A stretch of DNA of 64,000 nucleotides from Draconibacterium sediminis (GCF_000949475.1 NZ_JRHC01000002.1:1-64000); one strand, 5' to 3'; shown: positions 9,240 to 18,874, numbered from the stretch's first letter. Program-made: numbers and translations. The notes: generated by a model not told the origin, from the letters alone.

Positions 9240-10809
9240 CCCAACGGGGGATTTCATCAAATTTGTTGTAATCCCCTTTTTTGTATCCTCTCAAATCCCT
9301 TGCTATTTCAGGGATTAAGGTAAAAAAGGTATTGATTCTTGCTGTTCGAACTCGATCCAATTCTCGGTTGTAGTAAATTCCTTCTGGGAATAAAAGATTT
9401 TGAAAAATCTTCTTCCCGTTTAAGTCGCTGGAGTCCCACAGTTTCATAGGGTTCCGACATAAATCAACCGCATAATTCACTACTTTTTTAAGGTTCGAAC
9501 TATATCCACCAACTTTATTTAATTCTTGTTCAATTGCAAAACATTCCTTTTCGTATTTATTTCTAAATTTATCGTATAAAGTTCGATCTATTTCACCAAT
9601 AACGAAACGTTCTTCAATAGCATCTACCCTCCTTCTTGTTTCTGTCAATCTCAATTTTAACGCCCTGGCATCATCTAATTGATTTTTGAAGAAACCCGTC
9701 ATTTGCTCTTCCAGTTGAACTTTAATAATAGAAGTCGTGTCGGCATCAACTTGGAACATGTTTAATACGTTACGAAATAGATCATGCATAGTTTTTGCAC
9801 TTCTATTTACATTACATCCTCTTGTTCTACATTTATAATAATATAATTCGTTCTTTTTTACCTTATAGCCTGTAATTGAACTACCACATTTTTCACACTT
9901 TGCAAACACCTTTAAAGGCAGGTTTTCACTATCCATATCATGAACAAAGCCATGCACACGTTTCTCATTTCTGATATCATTTGCTTCCAAAAATAATTTC
10001 TTTGAGATAAGTGGAGTATGTTTGCCTTCTACTACCTGATCAGGAATAAGCTTGCTTACAATCAAGCCACAATAAAAAGGATTAGTAAATAGCTCATGTA
10101 GTTTCTTATCAGAGATATTTACTCCAAGTTTTTGAAGTTTTCGTACAATTTCAATATTAGGCAATTCATGGTATGCTTTCCATTCAAATGCTTTTTTGAG
10201 AATTTTTCCCTCTTTATTAATGATAATTTGGCGTTCGGTGGCTTTACTTCCCTTATTTAAAACGTCATAACCACGAGGTGGTTTCCAAACCCAATAGCCT
10301 TTCATTAGCATTTCACGCATGCCGGTAACAACCTTATCGCGCCTGAGTTCATTATCCATTTGCCCAAACAGAAATAGTATTTTTTGCTGGAAAGAACCTG
10401 ACGGTGTAGTCGGGTCAAGCTCTTGAGTTGTAGCTAAAGTTATTACGCCGTACTTTTTCAGCAGTTCATCGGCAATAGATGCACCGTTGATTCCGGAACG
10501 AGAAAATCTTTCGTAGGAATAAACAATCACATAGCTGATATTTTTTGATCTCTTTACAAAGGTTAACATCCGGTTAAACTCTTTCCGGTCATCGGTTTTT
10601 GCTGATTCGTAAGTACCTCCAAAATAGCCAACCACGTTTAAGTCACGTTTGTTCGCATACGCCTCACAAAATCTTTTTTGTGAGGCAAGGCTGGTGTTAT
10701 CTTCTTGGTCTGCTGATGATACACGTGTGTAAATTACAGCATTGTTTCCCTCATGAAATTTCTTTGGAGCTTGTGGAGCAAATTGTTTAAACAGGCTTAA
10801 ATCATTCAT
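9166..10809 (-). CDS. Large serine recombinase adjoining ssrA
   Basis: The 547 residues have the large-serine-recombinase layout. The resolvase catalytic domain comes first (about 23-170), with the nucleophile probably Ser31 in YTRVSSADQ and the conserved YSYERFSRSG. A recombinase domain follows (about 185-290), then a zinc ribbon with CEKCG and a second Cys pair (CRTRGC), then a coiled-coil stretch (about 370-430). The enzyme would integrate or excise DNA through a Ser-DNA linkage. The last codons are antisense to the tmRNA and its terminator: WVELAGVEPASKRG is the reverse complement of the T-arm and acceptor stem. The natural C-terminus may thus have been replaced on integration, or the overlap may be an evolved arrangement. 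A second copy of the tmRNA 3' end was not found in the window, so the far boundary of any element is not defined here. Confidence 0.92.
   Translation of the reverse strand: MNDLSLFKQFAPQAPKKFHEGNNAVIYTRVSSADQEDNTSLASQKRFCEAYANKRDLNVVGYFGGTYESAKTDDRKEFNRMLTFVKRSKNISYVIVYSYERFSRSGINGASIADELLKKYGVITLATTQELDPTTPSGSFQQKILFLFGQMDNELRRDKVVTGMREMLMKGYWVWKPPRGYDVLNKGSKATERQIIINKEGKILKKAFEWKAYHELPNIEIVRKLQKLGVNISDKKLHELFTNPFYCGLIVSKLIPDQVVEGKHTPLISKKLFLEANDIRNEKRVHGFVHDMDSENLPLKVFAKCEKCGSSITGYKVKKNELYYYKCRTRGCNVNRSAKTMHDLFRNVLNMFQVDADTTSIIKVQLEEQMTGFFKNQLDDARALKLRLTETRRRVDAIEERFVIGEIDRTLYDKFRNKYEKECFAIEQELNKVGGYSSNLKKVVNYAVDLCRNPMKLWDSSDLNGKKIFQNLLFPEGIYYNRELDRVRTARINTFFTLIPEIARDLRGYKKGDYNKFDEIPRWVELAGVEPASKRGSYKLSTCLSLT
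9246..9282 (+). terminator. Intrinsic terminator after tmRNA
   Basis: GGGGATT (9247-9253) pairs with AATCCCC (9270-9276). The inner stem continues with C-G and A-T pairs and a few mismatches, and six T residues follow. It starts only 7 bp past the tmRNA 3' end and lies inside the antisense recombinase frame, so it is on the putative element's side of the junction. Confidence 0.85.
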
Positions 10810-10881
10810 GGCTTGAAGAATTTTATATTGGACAGGGATAATAATCTTTGAAAATTACAAAAATATCCAATACCGGTGCAG

Positions 10882-11067
10882 TTATTTTTTCAACATGAAA
10901 GCTTTTAATATCAGTAAAGCAATCGTTTCCGAATCTTTCATAAGCTTCTCATATCCATCAGAAGTCAAATGTTTATACTTAGGTATAGAGCGGATTTTTT
11001 CCAAAGGGAGCCTCTTTTTCACCCTTGCTGTTGCTTCTTCTATATTTCTATTTTCGTTTTCCTGCAT
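10882..11067 (-). CDS. Small hypothetical protein upstream of recombinase
   Basis: The 61 residues are highly charged and mostly helical in character, with an N-terminal Glu/Arg/Lys-rich segment and a hydrophobic C-terminal segment (ETIALLILKAFML). It lies 72 bp upstream of the recombinase on the same strand and is the only other candidate gene of the putative element. It could be a recombination directionality factor or small DNA-binding protein, but no motif proves that. The flanking 11068-11312 shows no gene. Confidence 0.45.
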   Translation of the reverse strand: MQENENRNIEEATARVKKRLPLEKIRSIPKYKHLTSDGYEKLMKDSETIALLILKAFMLKK

Positions 11068-11312
11068 TGTTTAATATGACCATTTTACATCATGGCTATT
11101 GAGTCATATCAAACGTATACAATATCTAGTCGATCGTGAAAATCTGTGGTTGTGTGGCAGTTTGAGGCTCTTTATGTCTTTGAAAAGTATAAAAATTCCC
11201 CTGAGACTTAAAAGTTTGTAGTTATTCTGAAAAAACAATATTCCCTAATCATCTCTTATAACATTACTTCCAACACCCTTATTTATTAGATAAATAACAA
11301 GGATGAATCTTA

Positions 11313-12593
11313 TTATGACATTACTGCCTTTGATCGACAGCCGAAAACAGCGATCACAACGAAACAGAATAGAGGTAAAACAAATGAAAAATTAACCGCC
11401 GGTAATCCAATCACAGTTCCCATATCGATGATCGCGCCTTGCAGTGGAGGCATGATGGCTCCCCCGACAATGGCCATAACGAGTCCGGCTGCTCCCAAGG
11501 TTGCATCTTCTCCCACATCGGCTAGTGCAATGCCGTAAATTGTAGGGAACATCAATGACATAAAGGCCGAAGTCGCAATCAAACAATACAAGCCGGTCTG
11601 GCCTACAATGAAAATAGTTCCCAATAAAGTAATCACGCCGCCCAAAGCAAAAATCATTAGAAGCCTGTGAGAATCAACATATTTCATCAGGAATGTGCTG
11701 ATAAAGCGACTTCCCAAAAAGATACTCATGGCAACGATGTTGTACATTTGAGCGGTAGACTTATCAATTTCCAGATTATCAGCATACTGAATAATGAAAG
11801 TCCAGCACATGATCTGGGCAGCAACGTAAAACATCTGAGTAACTACTCCTTCTCGGTAAATCTTATTGGCAAGCAACCTTTTCAAGGAATGAATCGGATG
11901 TATGTTATTTGAATGGCCGATAGGCGGCATTTTTACCAAAGCAATTACGACAAACATTAATAGAACCACCAAGCCCAATATAACATACGGATCTCGGATA
12001 ACCATCAAGTCGTTCGTCTTAATGGCAGCTTTTGTTGCTTCATCAAGGGATGGAAATATCAAGTCTCCGGCTGCATTTCGCTTATCGGATTCCAAGGCAG
12101 CTAAAACGATTCTAGAAGCCACAAACATTCCCAACAAAGATCCCATAGGATTAAAAGCTTGAGCCAAATTCAATCTCCGGGTTGCTGTTTTTTCACTTCC
12201 CAACGACAAAATAAAAGGGTTGGCTGTGGTTTCGAGAAAAGCCAATCCAAAAGTCAGGACATAAAGCGAAGCCAGGAAAAATCCGAATGCCTGAAATTGA
12301 GCAGCCGGATAAAATAACAATGCCCCGATTGCGTACAAAGTTAAACCTAACAGAATCGCTTTCTTATAACTAAACCGTTGTACAAATAAAGCTGCCGGAA
12401 TGGCCATAGTTGCATACCCTCCGTAAAAAGCAAACTGCACCAACGAAGCCTTTGCATTCGAAATCTCCATTACGGTTTTAAAAGCTGCAACCATGGGATT
12501 TGTGATATCGTTGGCAAATCCCCAAAGGGCAAACAGGCTGGTTATTAAAACGAAGGGAACAAAATATCTTTTCTCGACCAATGAATCATTCAT
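11313..12593 (-). CDS. fucP: L-fucose:H+ symporter family permease
   Basis: The 426-residue protein of the major facilitator superfamily has about twelve hydrophobic segments and matches the FucP subfamily. The two acidic residues used for proton coupling in E. coli FucP appear conserved: Asp29 in WGFANDITNP and Glu121 in FLETTANPF. It would carry L-fucose, or a related 6-deoxyhexose or galactose, across the inner membrane. It is the last gene of the nine-gene operon starting at 26985 and follows the PL6 gene by 49 bp. With three fucosidase-type enzymes in the locus, fucose is the most likely cargo. Confidence 0.9.
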   Translation of the reverse strand: MNDSLVEKRYFVPFVLITSLFALWGFANDITNPMVAAFKTVMEISNAKASLVQFAFYGGYATMAIPAALFVQRFSYKKAILLGLTLYAIGALLFYPAAQFQAFGFFLASLYVLTFGLAFLETTANPFILSLGSEKTATRRLNLAQAFNPMGSLLGMFVASRIVLAALESDKRNAAGDLIFPSLDEATKAAIKTNDLMVIRDPYVILGLVVLLMFVVIALVKMPPIGHSNNIHPIHSLKRLLANKIYREGVVTQMFYVAAQIMCWTFIIQYADNLEIDKSTAQMYNIVAMSIFLGSRFISTFLMKYVDSHRLLMIFALGGVITLLGTIFIVGQTGLYCLIATSAFMSLMFPTIYGIALADVGEDATLGAAGLVMAIVGGAIMPPLQGAIIDMGTVIGLPAVNFSFVLPLFCFVVIAVFGCRSKAVMS

Positions 12594-12642
12594 CTATTTA
12601 CAATTTAAATTTATTTGATAAACAACATATTACGACACACAT

Positions 12643-14049
12643 TTACCAGATAAGCAAATAAACCGGGCCAGTATTTTCTTCAGTGGCATAAAAGACCAGT
12701 TTTTTACCGACTGGACCTGCCGAACAACCAGTACAGTCGTTCGAAGTTGTCCGTCGCTGCTGCATAATGTCTAAACTGATTTGGGGATCGTCGTCAATAT
12801 TGCTGATATCTAGAATATCACAGTCGTCAATATTACGTAAAGACGACGTTACCTTTTTACCACCTGGCTGAAACAATCCGTTAAGGTTTTGCATAAGACC
12901 GGTCTTTGCAAAAGCAAATCCCTCTGGTAGACTGTATTTTTCGTCGGAATCGACAACATTGTTGATGAATTTTTCGTTGCCGGTCATATCTGAAACCGGA
13001 ACTGCAGTTGGATTAACAAACAGATTGTTGTTCAGTATTGAATTTTGGGGCTTAGAATCGCCTTCGCCTCCCAGTTTCATGGATCCGGATGACACAAACG
13101 TATTGTTTGCGATGACAATATGGGACAATGGATCGGCCTGATGGTTTACCAGCCAAATGGAAAAACGGTCGCCGGTATCGAAATAGTTGTTATACACCAT
13201 TTGGTTTTGCCCTTCTTTAATCCGAAGCCCGGCACCACCTAGAAAAAAATTGCCGTAAACGACATTGTCTTTACCATGCCTAAGTGTAAAATGTGATTCG
13301 CCATTGTCAATGAAAGTGTTGTAACGGTAAACATTTTCACGGGATTTAGACGAAATGATCTCGCCATCGCCGTTGCATTTCGTAAAATAGCAATATTCGA
13401 CAAGGGTCCTGCTGATGAATTTCGACTGATAACTGTAGCCAATGCGCAAAGCCTCGATACCATAATCGCCCCCGGCATTGGGCGGTGCCGTGTGATTCTT
13501 GAACGAGCAATACCGGATGACATTGTATCCGGGATGTGCTTCCGAAGCCTCAATTTCAACAACCGAACTCTGGATGTCTTCCGGCTTTTTCTCAAAATTG
13601 CAGCGAATAATTAAATTGTGCTTCGCTTCGGGCTTCACATCCAGATAATAATGGGAATGGAAATTCGAAAAATTCAAATTTTCAAGCGTATTGTAATTTC
13701 CAGAAACATCGAGAATGTTGTTTTTTGTTTTTCCATCTTTAAACTGAAATCCAGAAAAAACAACCGAATCGGCCTTGAGTTTTAAAAAAGAATTTCCGGT
13801 AAAAATGACTGATCCCGGATTTTCAGCACAAAACACAATTCCGTTCTTTTCAACTTCGATCTGAATATCCAGATAAGTTCCGCTTTGCCAAATGACCGAA
13901 TCGCCTTTTTGAGCCGATTTGTGTGCAGCTAAAAAACCTTCAGTAGTCTTAACTAGCCATGATGCTGCATATGATGGCATGATCATCACTGTCAGTAACA
14001 GTGAAAATAAGTAACTTTTCACGTTCAACCTTATATTAATATCTTTCAT
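12643..14049 (-). CDS. PL6 polysaccharide lyase (alginate lyase / chondroitinase B family)
   Basis: The 468 residues begin with a signal peptide (to about residue 28), followed by a right-handed beta-helix. The PL6 catalytic pair is visible: a Lys in ISSKS (Lys235) as base and an Arg in FTLRH (Arg257) as acid, in the order known from Pedobacter chondroitinase B. The surrounding sequence (GGAGLRIKEGQNQMVYNNYF) also fits. PL6 enzymes cleave uronic-acid polymers by beta-elimination and leave a 4,5-unsaturated uronate, which fits the GH88 in the same locus. Known members act on alginate, poly-MG or dermatan; which applies here cannot be read from sequence. It lies 28 bp after the GH28 gene in the same operon. 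Confidence 0.85.
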   Translation of the reverse strand: MKDINIRLNVKSYLFSLLLTVMIMPSYAASWLVKTTEGFLAAHKSAQKGDSVIWQSGTYLDIQIEVEKNGIVFCAENPGSVIFTGNSFLKLKADSVVFSGFQFKDGKTKNNILDVSGNYNTLENLNFSNFHSHYYLDVKPEAKHNLIIRCNFEKKPEDIQSSVVEIEASEAHPGYNVIRYCSFKNHTAPPNAGGDYGIEALRIGYSYQSKFISRTLVEYCYFTKCNGDGEIISSKSRENVYRYNTFIDNGESHFTLRHGKDNVVYGNFFLGGAGLRIKEGQNQMVYNNYFDTGDRFSIWLVNHQADPLSHIVIANNTFVSSGSMKLGGEGDSKPQNSILNNNLFVNPTAVPVSDMTGNEKFINNVVDSDEKYSLPEGFAFAKTGLMQNLNGLFQPGGKKVTSSLRNIDDCDILDISNIDDDPQISLDIMQQRRTTSNDCTGCSAGPVGKKLVFYATEENTGPVYLLIW

Positions 14050-14077
14050 TTATTAAAGTGATCTAGACTAAAAAGCT

Positions 14078-15682
14078 CTATTTTGTAATAAATTTTACCG
14101 CTTCCTGAGGTACACGTTTGCCACAAGTCTGAGCATGTTGAACTTTCCAGTCAGTATTCTTTTTCAATGCAATATTGTCTGAGCCTTCCCCCTCAACACG
14201 TAACATGGTTAACGAATTTGCCTTGGTATCTACCGATTTAACGGTTGCACCATCTACATTTTCAAACCGTATGATTTCCTCATTTCCGGTTGTTCCCGGA
14301 AGTTCCAATCCATCAAGAGTCACATGTTTCCCATCTTCACACACAATGGCAGGTCGCAAATCATTCGAATCAAGGGTGAAACGGATATTAGTTAATTTCA
14401 ATCCGTTGACGTGACGGGCCCATACTCCATAAGCAGGAATCGTTGGCCCAAAGGTTTTCACTTCCGGGTATTTATCGATGGCCTCGGCTACTGGATGCCG
14501 GGCGTCTTCAAGTGTTCCTCCCCCGGCCAATGAAATTTCGATATCTTCCAGCGTCAGGTTGATGATGTCGTGACCGGGAACTCCCGTGATCAAAATTCCC
14601 GAGGGTGGTTTCAACTGAGCCTCAGCCGAAGCTTTTGCTTTCACATTGCGGATAACAACGTTCTCAAGCGTTCCGGTCGGTTGTTGTATGTCCTGTCCTT
14701 TTCGGAAAACGCTCAGGCGTGAGCCCAGACGGAAAAGTATCGGGGTTCGTACATTGTCCATCGTTATCTCCGAAATTTCAACGTTTCGCAGGTGTGCTCC
14801 ATCAACGGTAAGGAGTTTAATGCCTCCATTTTTGGTATCATAAATATAGCAGTCAGATATACTAATGTCTTCAAAATTTGCCATTGATTCAGTTCCCATC
14901 TTTATACCAGCCTGATTACTTTTCAGTCTCATACCAGTTACTTGAATATCCTTACAAGCCATTTTACTCCAGGTTGTTTTAAACACCAAAGCATCATCCC
15001 CACTGACTACATCACAATTTTCTATTCGGACATGTTGGCATCCGTCTATACCTATTCCGTCATTGTGTGCAACACCAACACTGTTAATCTTCAGGTCACG
15101 GATTTGGATATGTGTACTTTGGGAATAATGAGAAGTCCAGGCGCCAGCAAACTTCAAGCTTACACCACTGACTGAAACACCTGAACAACGGACAATACGA
15201 AGTAGAAAAGGACGGTCCCCCCAACGTTTTCCTTCCGAGCGTGTGTCGGTCTGTATTTGTTTTTCCTTGATCGCTTTTCCCCGGCCATCAATTGTTCCTT
15301 CACCTTCAACTGCAATATTCCGGGCATCAACGGCAACCACCAACGCCCAACCCACATCAATCCCCAAGCCTTCAGTGAATGGATCGATATTTTTGTAATC
15401 TTTCAAATCCAGACTTCCAATCAACTCTGCTCCCTGATCAAGGTGGAGCGTCACATTGTCTTTGAGGATGATTGTGCCGGTAATAAATTTCCCGGATGGA
15501 ACAATCACTTTTCCACCTCCACTATCAAAACACTGATCGATGGCTTTTTGAATCGCATTTGAATTCAGGGTAATGCTGTCTCCCACAGCTCCGTAGTTTA
15601 TGATATTGAAGTCCTCAGCTTTCGCATTTATCCCTGATGAAACTAAAAAAAGTATACTTAGTATTCGCAGTAAATCATTCAT
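14078..15682 (-). CDS. GH28-like glycoside hydrolase (polygalacturonase fold)
   Basis: The 534 residues carry a signal peptide ending near SGINAKA, the FNIINYGAVGD opening of the GH28/pectate-lyase-3 group, and a beta-helix. Two of the three acidic GH28 motifs are present: ND at 207-208 (the usual NTD) and DD at 229-230 in SGDDAL. The GHG motif is replaced by NQAGIKMGT (about 256-264), so specificity may differ from true polygalacturonases. The family hydrolyses alpha-linked galacturonic acid or related bonds with inversion. It sits between the beta-helix gene (42 bp upstream) and the PL6 gene. Confidence 0.82.
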   Translation of the reverse strand: MNDLLRILSILFLVSSGINAKAEDFNIINYGAVGDSITLNSNAIQKAIDQCFDSGGGKVIVPSGKFITGTIILKDNVTLHLDQGAELIGSLDLKDYKNIDPFTEGLGIDVGWALVVAVDARNIAVEGEGTIDGRGKAIKEKQIQTDTRSEGKRWGDRPFLLRIVRCSGVSVSGVSLKFAGAWTSHYSQSTHIQIRDLKINSVGVAHNDGIGIDGCQHVRIENCDVVSGDDALVFKTTWSKMACKDIQVTGMRLKSNQAGIKMGTESMANFEDISISDCYIYDTKNGGIKLLTVDGAHLRNVEISEITMDNVRTPILFRLGSRLSVFRKGQDIQQPTGTLENVVIRNVKAKASAEAQLKPPSGILITGVPGHDIINLTLEDIEISLAGGGTLEDARHPVAEAIDKYPEVKTFGPTIPAYGVWARHVNGLKLTNIRFTLDSNDLRPAIVCEDGKHVTLDGLELPGTTGNEEIIRFENVDGATVKSVDTKANSLTMLRVEGEGSDNIALKKNTDWKVQHAQTCGKRVPQEAVKFITK

Positions 15683-15724
15683 TCTAACAAACGTTTTAAT
15701 ATTTTACCGGTATCCTATCCCTAC

Positions 15725-17356
15725 TCAAAAAGATATGTGATCCAGTGATTCTATTTCGTAACCTATATTTTCGAGCGCCTTACGCCCCAATCGTTCATTT
15801 AACTGTGCCAGGTAAAGACTTGCCGGGGCAACGTGTACCCCGGGAGAATCAATAATTCCTTCGGGAAGGTTAGGCCCTGCATTAAAAGGACGGGGCATCG
15901 GTTGACTAGCTCCAATGCAGCCAATCATCCAGTTAGCCGCTCCCGGGGGATTTTGAATAACATAATCCCGTGCTTCGCAATTCCAGGCAATACCCCATCC
16001 CATCGACCAGCCATGCCCCGAGCCCATAGAGCCTCGGTTGCGAAAATCAATCCCCCCGTTTTTAGCACGGACATTGTCGTATAGCATCCCGGTTGACCAG
16101 CGTTGATGAGATTCTGCCCTCATATTGCCAGCAAAGTCACAATTCAGGATCACAATTGGCCCCGGAATGCCTTTCCCGGTAGCAACAAACCAAACATTAT
16201 CTGCAATTACTTTACACCTGTGTATTAAAACCTGGCTACCATTGGGTGCAAATTCTGCTGGCTTTGAAGCCCCCTGGTGAGGTGCTTCCCGGCTAACGGT
16301 TACATTCTCAACAGTTATCCTTTTGCCTTTGATTCCAACACTGTTCATCGTTTCCTGAATATAAAGGTCTTTTGCCCAGCAATCTTCCCCATTTATCCGC
16401 AGCGCAGTAAAATGTGATTTTGTATGAGAAATGGATTGAAGCGGGGAAACAATGTTCAAATGCTCGATTCCCGATTGTTTCACAGGTGACCGGGTCATTC
16501 CTTTTTCTACAACTACCCCGGGAGAATTGAGGTAATCCAAATCATATGAATCAGATAATGGAACATCAACAGTGATTTTGTTATCTGAAATTTCAGTAAT
16601 TCGCCGTTCCGTAATTAAATCGCTCCCAACCGTCAACCAGGTTTGAGGTTTCCCGTCGCGGACAAGGTCATTCATTTGCATGAATTTGACCCAACTTTCA
16701 GTTACCGGTTTTCGAATGACTATAAGATCGCCAACCTGAAACAGACTTGCATCTTCAACTGAAAAAGAATTGGCACCGGACGGAACATATTTATTTGAAA
16801 TTTTGGTATAAACCAAATTGCTCTCTTCCTTTTTAGAATTGTTATGATGAGCACTATTTTCACTGATCGACAATGCATTAAATGGATCACCAGAAAGCCT
16901 TAGGGTACTTTTTTCATTACCTGACAAACCACTACCACTTCCCCGGAGAACCACGCCACTTTTTTCAATTGAAATAGTTTTGGAAATAGTATACTCACCA
17001 GGTGCTAAAAGAACGGTTCCCCGGAAATCTCCAAATAACGGCATTTCAGAAACTGCATCAATGGCTTTTTGGATATTTTCAGTATCATCATCTCCGGAAG
17101 GAGAAACAGTAATTTTAACCGGTAAATCAGGTAACATAACTCCACCGCCCAAGTAACCGGCATGAGAGAAATCCATAATTTGATCGCCAGCAGGCAACCT
17201 CTTATAATTCAGTTTTCCGCTATCATTATAAAACACCCATTGACTTGAAATTCGTTCAGAATTCGAGTTCAAATGGCTTTGTCCTTTCGTAACAAAAGAA
17301 ACAACACTCAAGCCCAGTACTATCGGTAGCAAAATCAGCAAGCTTATCTTTTTCAT
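15725..17356 (-). CDS. Secreted beta-helix protein of the pectate-lyase-3 superfamily, activity unknown
   Basis: The 543 residues have a signal peptide, a short N-terminal segment (WVFYNDSGKLNY, then DFSHAGYLGGG), and then the DDTENIQKAIDAV opening and beta-helix of the pectate-lyase-3 superfamily. It is a clear paralogue of the protein at 46207-47970. Both share QRWSTG/HRWASG, a RGSMGSGHGW/RGNWGSGHGW block and a final PASLY/PGSLYEAQL motif, which are candidates for the active site. It lacks the T9SS tail of its partner, so it is probably periplasmic. Position in the operon (33 bp after a GH29, 42 bp before GH28) implies a role in backbone cleavage, but no activity can be assigned. Confidence 0.75.
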   Translation of the reverse strand: MKKISLLILLPIVLGLSVVSFVTKGQSHLNSNSERISSQWVFYNDSGKLNYKRLPAGDQIMDFSHAGYLGGGVMLPDLPVKITVSPSGDDDTENIQKAIDAVSEMPLFGDFRGTVLLAPGEYTISKTISIEKSGVVLRGSGSGLSGNEKSTLRLSGDPFNALSISENSAHHNNSKKEESNLVYTKISNKYVPSGANSFSVEDASLFQVGDLIVIRKPVTESWVKFMQMNDLVRDGKPQTWLTVGSDLITERRITEISDNKITVDVPLSDSYDLDYLNSPGVVVEKGMTRSPVKQSGIEHLNIVSPLQSISHTKSHFTALRINGEDCWAKDLYIQETMNSVGIKGKRITVENVTVSREAPHQGASKPAEFAPNGSQVLIHRCKVIADNVWFVATGKGIPGPIVILNCDFAGNMRAESHQRWSTGMLYDNVRAKNGGIDFRNRGSMGSGHGWSMGWGIAWNCEARDYVIQNPPGAANWMIGCIGASQPMPRPFNAGPNLPEGIIDSPGVHVAPASLYLAQLNERLGRKALENIGYEIESLDHISF

Positions 17357-17389
17357 CCTTGTTTTGTTTGGTTGATCTTAAACAAAAGA

Positions 17390-18835
17390 TTAATCGAGTG
17401 CCCCGCTTTTCATTTCCTTTTTAGGACCTTGTGAAATACGGTCCACCACGTTTCCTTTTACTTCAACTTTTATGACACTCGCAATAGCATCAGCTGCCTT
17501 CTCAGGAACACTCAACACCAGACCTTCTTTTGTTCCGGTCGTTTCAATTTTCTCTCCATTAGCAAGAAGTTTAGCTGAAACAACCTTGTTATCCAGGCCA
17601 GGAACAAGAAGTTTTCCATCAGTTGGCCAATCGAACACCGAAAAGTATAGCGTTGTTTTTCCGCTTTCCTCTTTTTTGGTGCAACGCCCCCAGGACAAAA
17701 GACCAAACGGGCTGGCTTGCGTTTTCCAAATTGATTCACCATTAACATCCATCCACTTACCAATTTCGTTCAAGCGCTCTATGGCTTGCTCCGGAAAAGT
17801 TCCATCAGGTTTGGGACCAACATTTAACAGGTAGTTTCCACCTTTCGACGTGATATCGATCAGGTTACGGATCAGCAAATCCGTCGACTTCCATTTGTTA
17901 TCATCGCGCCATCCCCACGAACCATTCATCGTCATACAAGTCTCCCAGTTCTGACCTGCAAGTTCTTCCTGATCCGGGATTTTTTGTTCGGGAGTTTTGG
18001 TATCTCCCGGAAAATTTGGGCGTTTCAAACGGTCATTGGTAATAATATTCGGCTGCAGTTCCAATTGTTTCTGAAGTTTCAGGGCTGCTTCATCAGTCAT
18101 ACGTGTTGGGGTATCCCACCAAAGCACGGAAATTTCCCCATAGTTTGATAAAATCTCCCGAACCTGCGGTACAGCAACCTGATCAATGTACTCCTCAAAG
18201 GTTGCTGTTTCCTGCACCGGATCCCAATGCCCTTTGTGTTCTTGTGTATAAGCATCGATTTTAGTTGAATCAGGGTTGGGCCAACCTTCTTTCATAACCT
18301 TACGCGCAACTGTTCCTCCAGGATTGTTCCAGTCCTGGGCCTGTGAATAATAAAATCCCAATTTGATGCCGTACTTTTTACAAGCCTCTGCCAGCGGTTT
18401 CAGCAAGTCTTTTCCATATGCCGTAGCATCTACAACATCCCATTTGCTTGCTTTGCTGTCAAATAATGCAAAGCCATCGTGGTGTTTTGCCGTGATAACC
18501 AGATACTTCATTCCCGCATCTTTTGCCATTCTTACCCATGCATCCGGATCATAGTTCACTGGATTAAACTCTTTGGCTCTTTCCTGATACTCGGCAACCG
18601 GTATTTTACAGCGGTTCATAATCCACTCTGCACCACCTCTGGCCTGTTCATGACCATGATACTTACCTGCCCATTGTGAATATACACCCCAATGGATGAA
18701 CATCCCGAATTTAGCTTCATGCCACCATTCCAGACGTTCTTCATCGGAAAGTTTCTTTATTTCTGTTTTTTGAGGTGAACACCCCATTTCCATAATTAGT
18801 ACGGAAACCATTAGTAGAAAAAATAGTTTTTTCAT
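17390..18835 (-). CDS. GH29 alpha-L-fucosidase, lipoprotein
   Basis: The 481 residues start with a lipobox ending at Cys19 (MEMGC). The catalytic (beta/alpha)8 barrel shows the GH29 hallmarks FGMFIHWGVYS, TAKHHDGFALFDS and the nucleophile Asp241 in VLWWDTP. A small C-terminal beta domain follows. The family removes alpha-L-fucose with retention. The residues after the lipid Cys (SPQKT) lack an acidic surface-export signal, so a periplasmic location is likely. It lies 39 bp after the jelly-roll gene and 33 bp before the beta-helix gene. The second GH29 at 20269 is only moderately similar, so the two may cut different linkages. Confidence 0.93.
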   Translation of the reverse strand: MKKLFFLLMVSVLIMEMGCSPQKTEIKKLSDEERLEWWHEAKFGMFIHWGVYSQWAGKYHGHEQARGGAEWIMNRCKIPVAEYQERAKEFNPVNYDPDAWVRMAKDAGMKYLVITAKHHDGFALFDSKASKWDVVDATAYGKDLLKPLAEACKKYGIKLGFYYSQAQDWNNPGGTVARKVMKEGWPNPDSTKIDAYTQEHKGHWDPVQETATFEEYIDQVAVPQVREILSNYGEISVLWWDTPTRMTDEAALKLQKQLELQPNIITNDRLKRPNFPGDTKTPEQKIPDQEELAGQNWETCMTMNGSWGWRDDNKWKSTDLLIRNLIDITSKGGNYLLNVGPKPDGTFPEQAIERLNEIGKWMDVNGESIWKTQASPFGLLSWGRCTKKEESGKTTLYFSVFDWPTDGKLLVPGLDNKVVSAKLLANGEKIETTGTKEGLVLSVPEKAADAIASVIKVEVKGNVVDRISQGPKKEMKSGALD

Positions 18836-18874
18836 TTTATAAGTAGTTAATCAGTTTTTAAATAATTATTTTAA

